A stretch of DNA of 64,000 bases, from the NCBI GenBank assembly GCA_903911145.1, contig CAIWCD010000024.1, forward strand, positions 228,827 to 292,826, read 5' to 3'. A program made the translations under genes and the position numbers. Position 1 is the first letter of the stretch. The number at the start of each line of letters is the position of its first letter. The stretch is from an uncultured delta proteobacterium (GTDB lineage Bacteria; Myxococcota; Myxococcia; Myxococcales; 40CM-4-68-19). This document shows, in pieces, positions 33,515 to 42,421 of the stretch. Under the pieces are notes generated by a model. The model searched no databases and was not told where the DNA came from. It saw only the letters and a list, made by a program, of their open reading frames with translations.

Positions 33515-35536
33515 ATGCACTGGACACGCGTCGATCAGGCCTGGGCGAGGAAGGGTGCTTGCCAGCCGGGGCAGCCGCTCGAAGCCGGGATTACCTATAC
33601 GATCGAGAACTGGGTCGTCCCCGGTGAGGATCCGCTGCCGGTGCGCGTCTGCACGCGGACTGGATTTCCACTCTCGTCTTATTGCAGTTCGCGACATCTC
33701 GACGCGAAGTCGATCACGCTGCATGAGACGGCTGGATATGGAACGCTATCCGTCTTGATGGGCGGGAGCGACCCGGCCCATCCGACGCCCGTGAGCGTGC
33801 ATTTTCTCACCGGCCGCGATGGGAACGTCTATCAATTCTGCCCGATCGATCGGGTTGCCTGGCACGCGAACGCGTGGAGCCTGAACTCGATTGGAATCGA
33901 AGTTGATAACATCGCCTCGCTCTATGAGCACAATGGCGACGGCAAGCTCTATTCGGCCTATGGCACGAGCGATCTCTATTGCGCGAAGAGCGATGCGGGA
34001 GTCTTCGTCGAGAAGACGTTCCAGGGGATCAAGTATTGGGCTTCCTGGACCTCGGCTCAATATGATGTGACAGCGCGTTTGATCAAGGCGATATGCCATA
34101 AGCAGCAGATCCCGCGATATATCCAGGACGAGCAGAACCGCTTCCAGCCGTTGACGCGTTTCCCCGCTGCCCAGCTTGCAAGGTTTCGCGGTGTCATGAC
34201 GCATTACCAGGTCAATCCGGCCAATCGGGTTGATATCGGCCCATATATCGATTGGGCTCGGCTGATCCACAGCGCTGGACTCATCCAGGGTGATTGCTTC
34301 AATACTCCCGATTATTCGGACGAGCTCACCGCTCCCGGTGCTGGGACGGCGTCTGCACCGGCGAGCGTGCTTGGTGCCGATGAGCCTGCAGCGGGAACTG
34401 GGGCCGCGGCGGATGGCTCGGGTGCAGCGGAGCCTGCCGATGCCGGCCCAGTGGCGACGCCCGATGCGGCCGTTGCGCCCGTTGCGTCAGGAAACGACAC
34501 CAGCGCAGATGCCGCGCCGAGTGCGGATGCGGCAGCAGGTGACGGAGGGGGAACGTCCAGCGGCGAAGCGGCGAGCGCGCCGGTGCCCGAGACGACGACG
34601 ACCGCTGCGCCCACGATTGCGGCCGAGGCCACTCCTCAAGCGACGACGACCGCAGCGCCTCCTGTCACGACAACCGAGGCACCTGCGATCACCACGACGC
34701 AGGCAGTGCAGACCAAGGTGACGAGCAGCAATATCCGCGTCGCTGGTAAGCACTTCGTCGACTGGTTTAATGAAGATCTCCGACCCAAGTATCCCGGGAA
34801 TCACCCGACGATTCTTCTCTGGAAGAAGCCGGCACCGATGTTCCCGACGAAGCTCAATAAGGCCAACTTCGTTACCGTCTTCGATAACGTCCATTACCTC
34901 TGGGCGGACGAGTTGACGATTCCCGAGTTCTTCGGATTCTTCGGGATCTTCTATAACGAGACCGGCGGCACGATGCAGCCGATCGCCGAACTCGGTGGTC
35001 TGAAATGGATGTTCGAGGCGACGCCGGGAGGGAAGCCTTCCTATAACATCGCTCCCAATCGACTCGCTGGAGATCAGCTCAAGGCGAAGGGCGTGATTAG
35101 CAGCGACGCGGACGTTGCGCTCTGGAATGGGAAGACCTATCCCGCGACGGTATCTGCGTCTTTGCAGGCCGCGTTGAAGGAATGTGACTTCTATAAGTAT
35201 CGCGGACACGGATTCATCCAGACGACGTGGCGCAACAACTTCCATCGAGACGTCGATCCTGCGTTGAAGGCGGCGGGATATAGCAAGACGTGCGACGATA
35301 TGACGACGGAAGAGCTGGAGGCCGCGATCAAGACGGACCCGAAGGTCAGCCTTCCCATGGTGAAGTCCTTCTACAAGACCATCGCGAGCAAGTTCGCGAA
35401 GGTGAACCAGGACCCGCCGGTCTGGGCGGATACCGGACGCGCGGTGAGCGGCCAGAAGCCCTACGGCGATCTCTTCCAATGGCGTTGCGAGACCATCTTC
35501 GCGGCAATGAAGAAGGCCGGCTTCGAGCTGAAGTGA
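33515..35536 (+). CDS. Modular cell-wall hydrolase 3: Amidase_2 plus GH19/lysozyme-like
   Basis: The 673-residue product has no signal peptide. The N-terminal about 270 residues are an N-acetylmuramoyl-L-alanine amidase domain (Amidase_2): SITLHETAGYG with zinc ligand His70, VSVHFLTGRDGNVYQF, VAWHANAW with His117, SIGIEVDN and MTHYQVNPANRVDIGPYIDW. An Ala/Thr/Pro linker of about 130 residues follows. The C-terminus is the same GH19/lysozyme-like module as in hydrolase 1 (FYNETGGT, YKYRGHGFIQTTW), retaining the catalytic Glu of the NETGG motif. Together the two domains would cut the glycan chain and the amide bond between sugar and peptide. Intergenic distance to the previous gene is 12 bases. 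Confidence 0.88.
   Translation: MHWTRVDQAWARKGACQPGQPLEAGITYTIENWVVPGEDPLPVRVCTRTGFPLSSYCSSRHLDAKSITLHETAGYGTLSVLMGGSDPAHPTPVSVHFLTGRDGNVYQFCPIDRVAWHANAWSLNSIGIEVDNIASLYEHNGDGKLYSAYGTSDLYCAKSDAGVFVEKTFQGIKYWASWTSAQYDVTARLIKAICHKQQIPRYIQDEQNRFQPLTRFPAAQLARFRGVMTHYQVNPANRVDIGPYIDWARLIHSAGLIQGDCFNTPDYSDELTAPGAGTASAPASVLGADEPAAGTGAAADGSGAAEPADAGPVATPDAAVAPVASGNDTSADAAPSADAAAGDGGGTSSGEAASAPVPETTTTAAPTIAAEATPQATTTAAPPVTTTEAPAITTTQAVQTKVTSSNIRVAGKHFVDWFNEDLRPKYPGNHPTILLWKKPAPMFPTKLNKANFVTVFDNVHYLWADELTIPEFFGFFGIFYNETGGTMQPIAELGGLKWMFEATPGGKPSYNIAPNRLAGDQLKAKGVISSDADVALWNGKTYPATVSASLQAALKECDFYKYRGHGFIQTTWRNNFHRDVDPALKAAGYSKTCDDMTTEELEAAIKTDPKVSLPMVKSFYKTIASKFAKVNQDPPVWADTGRAVSGQKPYGDLFQWRCETIFAAMKKAGFELK
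34731..35536 (+). repeat. GH19/lysozyme-like module, copy 2 of a near-duplicate pair
   Basis: This is the second copy of the about 800-base module described at 28671-29467. Conserved stretches such as TGGTTTAATGAAGAT are identical at DNA level, with substitutions scattered across the rest. Both copies keep the catalytic-type Glu. Two long direct repeats in the same operon could recombine and delete the segment between them. Confidence 0.85.
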
Positions 35537-35543
35537 GGCACCC

Positions 35544-36893
35544 ATGACGACGCCACTGAATCCTGCCGACCTCGAGATCAAGGTCATCCACGACGAGTTC
35601 AAGCTCGTTGGCGATTATGCCGACGGGCGGGGCTTCATCGATCCCGACCTCAATGCGCTGCTGAAGCATTACTGCGAGGTTGATGGCGTCGACGTGACGA
35701 AGACCGATTCAAGCGGCCTTCCGCTCTGGCTGTCGACGTGGCAGACAAAGGTGCCGCAGGCGGATACCTGGGACGCGGGCTGCCAGGGCCGCGCGGGCGT
35801 TGCAGAGGCATACCTGCGTTGGTATTTCCGCGGACAGTGCAAGAAGCAGAACGTTGCTTATGCTGAAGCCTCCGATGAGTTCTTTGCGGAGCTCTTCAAA
35901 TCAACCGTGAATGGCCGCGCCGAGGATTTCGCCAAGGGCGCGACCTGGGAGCCGCAGTCGCCTCCGTCGGTAACGTCGCAGACCGCGAAGCCGCCCGATG
36001 CCCATGAGGTGGCGCCGACCTTCGATGCGACGAATGCGCTGCCTCTCGATGGGACCGATGGCTCGGGTAACGCGCCGAGCGCGGCTGGCGCGACGGCAAC
36101 GCCGAACAACGCAGCACCCGCTGCCGTTTCAGGCGGCAGCTCGAACGTGCTCCTCATTCCGCCTCCGCCGCGAACGGAACTCGAGCGCCGGATGCGAGCG
36201 GCTTGGCACTCCGCGCGAATCGAGATCGCTCGCGGCGTCGCCAAGTATGGCGAGGGCAAGTGGACCACCGGTCCCAATACCGGTCCGATCATCGACCAGT
36301 ATCAGAAGGCAGCCTATTCAACGCCCGGTCCGGGGGCCCCCTGGTGCGGAATCTTCCAGGCCTGGAACTATCGCAAGGCCGGCATTAAAGCCGACGAGAA
36401 GATCGATAAGAAGTTCCAATACACTGGCGTCGCCGGTAAGCGCGTGATGGTCTTCTGGTCGACCTATCGACTGCAGTTCTATTGGGATGCCGCGAAGTCG
36501 CAGAACCTGCGCTTCCCGAGAGAGAAGATCGGGACGTGGAAGCGTGACGACTGCGTGAAGTGGCTGAAGGCGAATCTCAATTCATATAAGCCGCTGCCGG
36601 GTGATCTGCTCGTCGTCGATACCCACAAGCCGATGTCGCATGTCGCAATGGTCGGTGGATATGATCCGGATACCTTCACGCTGGTTACCTATGAGGGTAA
36701 TTTCGGCGACAAGGCGTCGGCGCACCAGTGGGATCTCTCCGCGCCAACCAGGCAGGGTTTTTTTCGCATGAACTATATCGGGCGCATGCTGGAGAGCGAC
36801 TTCGGCGATCCCGGCGAAGTGCAGCCGGAGGGTCCGTCGCCCGATCCGAAGATCCATGGTCCAAGCAGCGCGACCGGCCGGTACGGCGGGTAA
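35544..36893 (+). CDS. Modular cell-wall hydrolase 4: shared helical module plus CHAP-type amidase
   Basis: The 449-residue product has an N-terminal module of about 120 residues that resembles the segment of hydrolase 1 just before its CHAP-like domain (FKxxGxxxDGRxxxxDLxxLLxHYC, W-x-T-K-V-xQ, DEFFAELFKS). A Pro/Ala/Ser linker follows, then a CHAP/DUF2272-like amidase (about residues 215-430) with PWCGIFQAWNYRKAG as Cys region and KPMSHVAMVGGYD as His region, then YEGNFG. Both catalytic residues are present, unlike the related domain of the gene at 29474. There is no signal peptide. It starts seven bases after hydrolase 3. Confidence 0.8.
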   Translation: MTTPLNPADLEIKVIHDEFKLVGDYADGRGFIDPDLNALLKHYCEVDGVDVTKTDSSGLPLWLSTWQTKVPQADTWDAGCQGRAGVAEAYLRWYFRGQCKKQNVAYAEASDEFFAELFKSTVNGRAEDFAKGATWEPQSPPSVTSQTAKPPDAHEVAPTFDATNALPLDGTDGSGNAPSAAGATATPNNAAPAAVSGGSSNVLLIPPPPRTELERRMRAAWHSARIEIARGVAKYGEGKWTTGPNTGPIIDQYQKAAYSTPGPGAPWCGIFQAWNYRKAGIKADEKIDKKFQYTGVAGKRVMVFWSTYRLQFYWDAAKSQNLRFPREKIGTWKRDDCVKWLKANLNSYKPLPGDLLVVDTHKPMSHVAMVGGYDPDTFTLVTYEGNFGDKASAHQWDLSAPTRQGFFRMNYIGRMLESDFGDPGEVQPEGPSPDPKIHGPSSATGRYGG

Positions 36894-36908
36894 GGCCAGG
36901 AGACCAAA

Positions 36909-39900
36909 ATGCCTGACCTTCTCCAAGACAAGTTGACCAAGCTCACCAAGCAGGAGGCGCTCTCGGCCCTCTATGCCGGTTGGTGTGCCCAGTTTGGCGA
37001 GCCGCCGAAGAACGAAGACTCCCTGCGCGTGCTGATGTCCCAATGGGCCCTGGAGACGGGCTGGGGCAAGGCAATGCACAACTTCAACTTCGGCAACGTC
37101 AAGAGCCGCGCCGGCGACGGATACGATTACTGCATGTTCCGTTGCTATGAGGTCGTCGGCGGAAAGACCGTCTGGTACGATCCTCCAAGCCCGGTTACGC
37201 GGTTTCGCGCGTTTCGCACTGCAATCGATGGCGCGAAGGATTACATCAAGATCCTCAATAAGCGGTTTACGCTCTCGTGGCCTTCGGTCCTCTCGGGATC
37301 TCCTGCTGCGTTCTCGCACGCGCTGCGGCAGCAGGGATATCACACCGCCGATGAGACGCAATATACGGCGACGCTGACGAGCGTCTTCAAGTCATTAAAA
37401 GGGATTGTCATCGATAAGTCGCAGGCTCCTGCCACGTCCGGCGCGGGCGCTGCGGATGCATCGACTGACACACCCCCGGTCGCAAAGAACGTGACCGGCG
37501 GACTGGGCGCGGCTGCGGTACGCACGGCTCTGACGCGCTCTCTTTCTGCGCATGGTTGGACATTCACGGGCGGCGCGGCCTGGTCGCTGGATGATCCCGG
37601 GCAGGCGGCGGATCAGTTCCACGCAGTCAAGCTGCTTCCCGGCGATACGATTACTCTGGTGAACGGCGCTGGTCCGCGCTGCGGCCGGGTTGTCATGGTT
37701 CTTGTCGCCGATGGCGAATATGCCGACTCAGGCAATGTCTGGGTCGCGTCGGCGTCCGGTTCGAAGCAACAGGTGGTGATTGAAAAGCATGCGCTCGAAG
37801 CGCCACCGCGCGACTTTGATGCGTCAACTCTGCAAGGCGGCAAACCGCTGCAGGCCTGGCGGGACGCGGAGACGCGCCCATCGACCGGGCACGCGTGGGT
37901 CGTCGGATTGATTCGGACCAGTCGCGTTCAGCGTGCAGCGGTTGACGGGATGACCGCTGCGCAGCGCACCAAGCTGAAGATCGAGCAGGGGGATGCGGAG
38001 GTTACGCCGGGCACGGTGCTCTCTCGCGCGGCGAAGCAACACGCGGGCGATGGGACAATCCAGGACGTTCCGTTCGGCGAAACGGCGCCGCAGGTCGCGG
38101 CATCGACTCCGGCTGCGGCTACGGGTGCCTCGAATGATGCGGCCGCGCCGCTGACCACGCCTGACAACGACGAGATCCCGCCTCCGATTCAGATCGATCC
38201 GCATACGGTGCAACTGCGCATCGGCCAGCATGCGGGACGCGTTGGCTTCACCGTCCAGAGGCCGGGCGAGCCGCTGCCGACCTGTCCTCCGGCGGGAGAC
38301 GCGCCAGCGCCGAACGCCGATGGAAAGCGCGATGCATTCATTCGGGCAGCAATGGGGTTCCTCGGCACTCCTTATCTCGCCAATTCCGTCGAGCCCAGCC
38401 AGGGCCTCGATGGTGTCGGGCTGCTCTCGATCTGCTTGCGGCGCGTGGGTGTATTGGCGAAAGACGCACCGCCTCTCACGGTTGATGGTCTCAACGGAAT
38501 GTTCGAGCACCACGGCGGGACCGCCGATCACGTGCCCGAAGATATCCTTCCGGGTGATATCGCCTGGTTTGGAAAAGGGACGCACGACGTCGATGCACAG
38601 CAGCATCCGATGATCTATCTCGGTGGCGCGCGCGTGCTTGGTCCCATCGCGGATGGCGGGCCGAAGGGCGATGCGGTTCAGGTGATTCATATCGCGGACG
38701 TACCGGAGCATTTCGCCGGCTGGTCACATATCCACGACATCGGGACCGACACCGAGCACGTTGAGCATCCGGGGGCCGCGCCACAGGCTGGAGCGATTGG
38801 CTCGGCCGCGGTTCTGCCGGCGGCGCCTGCACCGCGCTACGACGCGCTCAAGCAGATCGCGCAGGCGCAAGGCGCCGATTGGTTTGACGAGAAAGGCAAG
38901 GTGAATCTCGTCGGTGTGAAGAACATGCATGACCGTTCGGTCATTCTTCCCAAGGAGAATGATTGGAACGATACCGTATTTGCGGCTTATCTCGATGAGG
39001 ATGGCAACAAGTGCTGCATCGAGATGCGCGCATCGATTAATCCCGGGACCGATCAGGACCGCGCGGGGACTTGGCAGCTGGCTGAGGGGAGTCATAAGTT
39101 CGCATTAAAGGACGGTGACGGGACCGATGGCCAGGCGCTGCAGCCCTCGGGCGAGATTAAAGGTTGGTTCGACGAGCATGGCGCCGGCGAGCTGCGCCTC
39201 GGAGATTTGAAGGAGGCCGCCGAGGCGAAAGGCGGCGGCGCTGGCAGCGGCGACGCGGATGCGAAGAGCTCGGACTCTTCGGCGGATGACTCGGGGGGCG
39301 GCGACGCGAAGGATGACGCGGCCGCGCCTGAAGAGACGACGACCGCTGCGCCGGAGGAGACGACGACCGCTGCGCCGGAGGAGACGACAACCGCTGCGCC
39401 GGAGGAGACGACAACCGCTGCGCCTGCGGAGACGACAACCGCTGCGCCTGCGGAGACGACGACCGCTGCGCCCGAGGAGACGACGACCGCTGCGCCCGAG
39501 GAGACGACGACCGCTGCGCCAGCGGAGACGACGACTGCGGCTCCAGCGACGACGACGACTGCGCCTCCAGCGACGACGACGACTGCGGCTCCAGCGACGA
39601 CGACGACTGCGGCTCCAGCGACGACGACGACTGCGGCTCCAGCGGCGACGACGACTGCGGCTCCAGCGACGACGACAACTGCGGCTCCGACCACGACGAC
39701 AGCTGCTCCGCATCCCACGACGACCACTGCGCCGCCGACCAAGCACCACCAGCCGCATCCGGCGCCAGGGAAGGGAAGCGCTGCGCTTCCCGACGGGGAT
39801 AAGCCCGGTTACCGCGATCTGCCGCCCTTCGGACGCCTTGAATATGTGAATGCGCCCACCAAGGGAGATAAGCGGACGGTCAAGATCACCAACGGATTCG

Positions 39901-40340
39901 ATAAGAGCATCGTGCCCGTGACCGTCGATGTCGGGGGGCCGAAGCCGATCTCCGTGCATATGCACAAGCTCGTCGTGCAGTCGTTTACCGAAGCACTCAA
40001 GGCGGCGGTGGCAGCGAGTGGGTACCGTCCGTCGGCGGTTGCATTTAATCCGCGTTATCAAAGCGGCAATAAGACGCTCAGCCTGCACTCCTTCGGGATC
40101 GCGGTTGACTTCGATGCTTCACGAAACAGCCCGGAGCGCGGGAAGAAGGGTGCGGACCTGAACGACCAAGGGACCGTGCCGGATATCTCCGAGGCCGATT
40201 CATTGAAGATCGCGCCGATGCGGACCAAGCAAGGCCAGCTCTTCGTCAAGGCATTTACCGACCGTGGTTGGGTCTGGGGCGGCAAGTTCAAGAAGGGCAC
40301 GCCGTACGACGATATGCACTTCGAGTTGCGTAATCCTTGA
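36909..40340 (+). CDS. Giant modular cell-wall hydrolase 5: glucosaminidase, degenerate CHAP, degenerate NlpC/P60, M15 peptidase
   Basis: The 1,143-residue product has no signal peptide. Residues 1-170 are a glucosaminidase (GH73-like) domain, LMSQWALETGWGKAMHNFNFGN with Glu49 as likely catalyst. The next 180 residues resemble the CHAP-like domain of hydrolase 1 but without its Cys or His (GAGPRCGRVVMVL). Around residues 475-610 is an NlpC/P60 fold where the GxDCSG motif reads GLDGVG, so the Cys is lost, while HPMIYLGG is kept. An unidentified beta domain and a long EETTTAAP linker follow. The C-terminus is a D-Ala-D-Ala carboxypeptidase-like M15 domain (LSLHSFGIAVDFD, DDMHFELRN). Only the two end domains look active. 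It starts 15 bases after the previous gene. Confidence 0.85.
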   Translation: MPDLLQDKLTKLTKQEALSALYAGWCAQFGEPPKNEDSLRVLMSQWALETGWGKAMHNFNFGNVKSRAGDGYDYCMFRCYEVVGGKTVWYDPPSPVTRFRAFRTAIDGAKDYIKILNKRFTLSWPSVLSGSPAAFSHALRQQGYHTADETQYTATLTSVFKSLKGIVIDKSQAPATSGAGAADASTDTPPVAKNVTGGLGAAAVRTALTRSLSAHGWTFTGGAAWSLDDPGQAADQFHAVKLLPGDTITLVNGAGPRCGRVVMVLVADGEYADSGNVWVASASGSKQQVVIEKHALEAPPRDFDASTLQGGKPLQAWRDAETRPSTGHAWVVGLIRTSRVQRAAVDGMTAAQRTKLKIEQGDAEVTPGTVLSRAAKQHAGDGTIQDVPFGETAPQVAASTPAAATGASNDAAAPLTTPDNDEIPPPIQIDPHTVQLRIGQHAGRVGFTVQRPGEPLPTCPPAGDAPAPNADGKRDAFIRAAMGFLGTPYLANSVEPSQGLDGVGLLSICLRRVGVLAKDAPPLTVDGLNGMFEHHGGTADHVPEDILPGDIAWFGKGTHDVDAQQHPMIYLGGARVLGPIADGGPKGDAVQVIHIADVPEHFAGWSHIHDIGTDTEHVEHPGAAPQAGAIGSAAVLPAAPAPRYDALKQIAQAQGADWFDEKGKVNLVGVKNMHDRSVILPKENDWNDTVFAAYLDEDGNKCCIEMRASINPGTDQDRAGTWQLAEGSHKFALKDGDGTDGQALQPSGEIKGWFDEHGAGELRLGDLKEAAEAKGGGAGSGDADAKSSDSSADDSGGGDAKDDAAAPEETTTAAPEETTTAAPEETTTAAPEETTTAAPAETTTAAPAETTTAAPEETTTAAPEETTTAAPAETTTAAPATTTTAPPATTTTAAPATTTTAAPATTTTAAPAATTTAAPATTTTAAPTTTTAAPHPTTTTAPPTKHHQPHPAPGKGSAALPDGDKPGYRDLPPFGRLEYVNAPTKGDKRTVKITNGFDKSIVPVTVDVGGPKPISVHMHKLVVQSFTEALKAAVAASGYRPSAVAFNPRYQSGNKTLSLHSFGIAVDFDASRNSPERGKKGADLNDQGTVPDISEADSLKIAPMRTKQGQLFVKAFTDRGWVWGGKFKKGTPYDDMHFELRNP
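39337..39740 (+). repeat. 24-bp tandem repeats coding (E/A)ETTTAAP linker
   Basis: About fifteen eight-residue units run in tandem: nine of EETTTAAP or AETTTAAP, then six of ATTTTAAP or near variants, then a His/Pro-containing end. Nucleotide units are almost identical (acgacgaccgctgcg pattern). This is an expandable linker between the degenerate middle and the M15 domain. The repeats are in-frame and coding, so they are not a CRISPR array. Confidence 0.9.
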
Positions 40341-40372
40341 TGTTGGTTGAGCGGCAAGAAGGTGAGGCGACG

Positions 40373-42409
40373 ATGGCGGACGGCTCTGACAACGACTCCG
40401 AACTGCACGCGAGCGGAGACTACAGCAAGGTTCCCATCCAGATCGCGCCTGGCGGTACTGGAGCGGTCTCCCGTCCGACCAAGGGGACGCAGCTCATCTG
40501 GGGCGGCAGCGATGCGTCGTCGCCGTGGGGAATGCTCCAGGCGTTGATCCAGAAAGGGGGCGGAGAGGTTAATTACCTTCATATCGGCGCTGGCAGCGTC
40601 GCCGCGGCCTCATTCTCGCCGACCGGCGCGCCGGGCGATGCGCCGGCCTCGGGTTCGGATAGCAAGTCGAGCGCTGGAGATGAGTCGGAGAACGGACCGC
40701 AGAAGGTTGATGCGAAGCCTCATCCGGATTCGCCGGGATTGGAGCACGTCACGGGACCGATCGGGACCGGCGCGCTCTTCGATGCCGGTGTTGATATCGC
40801 CTACCAAGGCGAGCCGACCCGCATCTGGGCGCATCCGCGCGCCGCGCGTTCGGGGCCGCGGCCGTTGATTATCTATCTGCACGGGATTAACTCTTCGGGA
40901 GTCGAGCATCCGGCGCTCTCAAGCAACGTTGGCCAGCGGAGCGGCGGCTGGATGCATATGGGCAAGCTGGCCCATCAATTGATAACCGCAGGCAAGGTCA
41001 CGCCGCTCGCAATGGCGGCGCCGACCAACGCGCAGAGCGCGCCGTGGGACAAGATTGACTATGAGGAGTTGGTGAATCTCCTCGAGCAGAAGTTCAAGGA
41101 GGCTGGTGTCGAGATTGACCTCGATCAGATCGCCGTCGTCGGACATAGCGGCGCCGGTGGATATCCCGGGCGCGGAATGAACAAGCTCGCGGATCAGCAC
41201 GCGATGATTGGAACACATAAGCTCAAGGTCTTCGGCCTGGCGGATACGCAGATCATCGCGCCGACCGCTACGCTCTATAAGACAGGCCTGTCGGCGAACG
41301 ATACGACGGTGATCTATGCGCTTCACCGCGGAACGGGTGGCTGGGCAACGGCGGAATACAATGCCAATGGCGGCAGCGCTCCATTTGCAACGGCGCTCGG
41401 CGCGACCAATGCGAACAAGACGCGCGAAGTGGCCGACGAGAGCCTCGATGCCTGCGAGGATTATTGGGACAACCAGGACGCGGTGCCAGCGCGGGTCAGC
41501 ATTAAAGTGAAGCAGCCGCTCAGCACGTTCGTGACCCTCTGGCGTGCGGCTGGCGGATATGGCGTTGTTGACCAAGGCAATCACGCCAATGCGCTGCCGT
41601 GCTGGACCTGGTGGGCCTTGCCGCGGTTTTATGCGCAGACGGCGGCCGATAAGAAGCTGCTCGAGGCGATGGCGCTGGAGGCCCCGGCGGTTCCGGCGCC
41701 GGCGCCGATTCCCGCTCCTGCGCCGACTCCGACGGCGAATGTCTCTGGCGGGGAATTCAATATTCCTCCCGCAGCGAAGCCGTGGGTGAATCCTGCTGGC
41801 GAGATTGCGCCCAAGGCTCTTGACGGATTCGAGTTCTCCAAGCCGACGGGTCTCTACTATCCGATTCGCGCTGAAAAACTGCCCGCGGGTCGCGGGGTCT
41901 ATTACATCGGCGAAGATGGCCAGAGTTATGGTCCGGGCGGCCTTGGCTGCGGCGGAGCTGCCTACTTTCTCGCCAACCGCTCCAACGGGACGCGCAAGCA
42001 CGTCGGCGTTGATGTCAGCATCAATGCCTTCAACTCGATGGTGGTTGCTTGCGAGAGCGGAAAGATCGTCAACTTCTATTGGCTCTATCAAAACGCCTGG
42101 TGCATCATTATCCAGTGCACGAATTCGCCGCTGGTGATTAATTATAGCGAGGTCGACGCGAACTCGCTCAAGGATTACAAACTCAAGGTCGGCTCGTCTG
42201 TCGTCGCTGGCCAGCCGATTGGTACGATTCGAAAGATGGATACGTCGGCGATGTTGCACTTCGAGAACTACCGCAGTGGAACGACGGCCAACTGCAATCT
42301 CTATCCAGATGGGCCGGATGCGGCCAAGCAGGCGAAGAGCAAGTTGGCGAGGGCGCGGCTCTATAATCCGACCCAGTATCTATTGGCGTTGGCGAAGAGC
42401 GGTCGTTAG
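40373..42409 (+). CDS. Alpha/beta hydrolase fused to M23-like peptidase
   Basis: The start is ATG 40373 with AAGGTGAGG upstream; a TTG at 40337 or ATG at 40340 would overlap the previous stop. The 678-residue product has an alpha/beta hydrolase fold in the first 430 residues (PLIIYLHGINSSG, IAVVGHSGAGGYPG with a GxSxG nucleophile elbow, and a later DQGNHAN His). After a Pro/Ala linker comes an M23/LytM domain: RKHVGVDVSINAFNSMVVACESGKIV with an intact HxxxD, then MLHFENY in place of HxHFE, so one zinc ligand is doubtful. Sixth gene of the hydrolase operon, no signal peptide. The esterase could act on acyl, glycan or lipid substrates; this is not decidable here. Confidence 0.8.
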   Translation: MADGSDNDSELHASGDYSKVPIQIAPGGTGAVSRPTKGTQLIWGGSDASSPWGMLQALIQKGGGEVNYLHIGAGSVAAASFSPTGAPGDAPASGSDSKSSAGDESENGPQKVDAKPHPDSPGLEHVTGPIGTGALFDAGVDIAYQGEPTRIWAHPRAARSGPRPLIIYLHGINSSGVEHPALSSNVGQRSGGWMHMGKLAHQLITAGKVTPLAMAAPTNAQSAPWDKIDYEELVNLLEQKFKEAGVEIDLDQIAVVGHSGAGGYPGRGMNKLADQHAMIGTHKLKVFGLADTQIIAPTATLYKTGLSANDTTVIYALHRGTGGWATAEYNANGGSAPFATALGATNANKTREVADESLDACEDYWDNQDAVPARVSIKVKQPLSTFVTLWRAAGGYGVVDQGNHANALPCWTWWALPRFYAQTAADKKLLEAMALEAPAVPAPAPIPAPAPTPTANVSGGEFNIPPAAKPWVNPAGEIAPKALDGFEFSKPTGLYYPIRAEKLPAGRGVYYIGEDGQSYGPGGLGCGGAAYFLANRSNGTRKHVGVDVSINAFNSMVVACESGKIVNFYWLYQNAWCIIIQCTNSPLVINYSEVDANSLKDYKLKVGSSVVAGQPIGTIRKMDTSAMLHFENYRSGTTANCNLYPDGPDAAKQAKSKLARARLYNPTQYLLALAKSGR

Positions 42410-42421
42410 CTGGCGGCGCGC

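Noticed and set aside
39337..39740. CRISPR-like regular repeats
   Set aside because: The 24-base units are contiguous, in-frame and code for a Thr-rich linker; there are no spacers and no cas genes.
40337..40372. Earlier start (TTG 40337 or ATG 40340) for the last hydrolase gene
   Set aside because: They would overlap the previous stop and lack a Shine-Dalgarno, while ATG 40373 has AAGGTGAGG.
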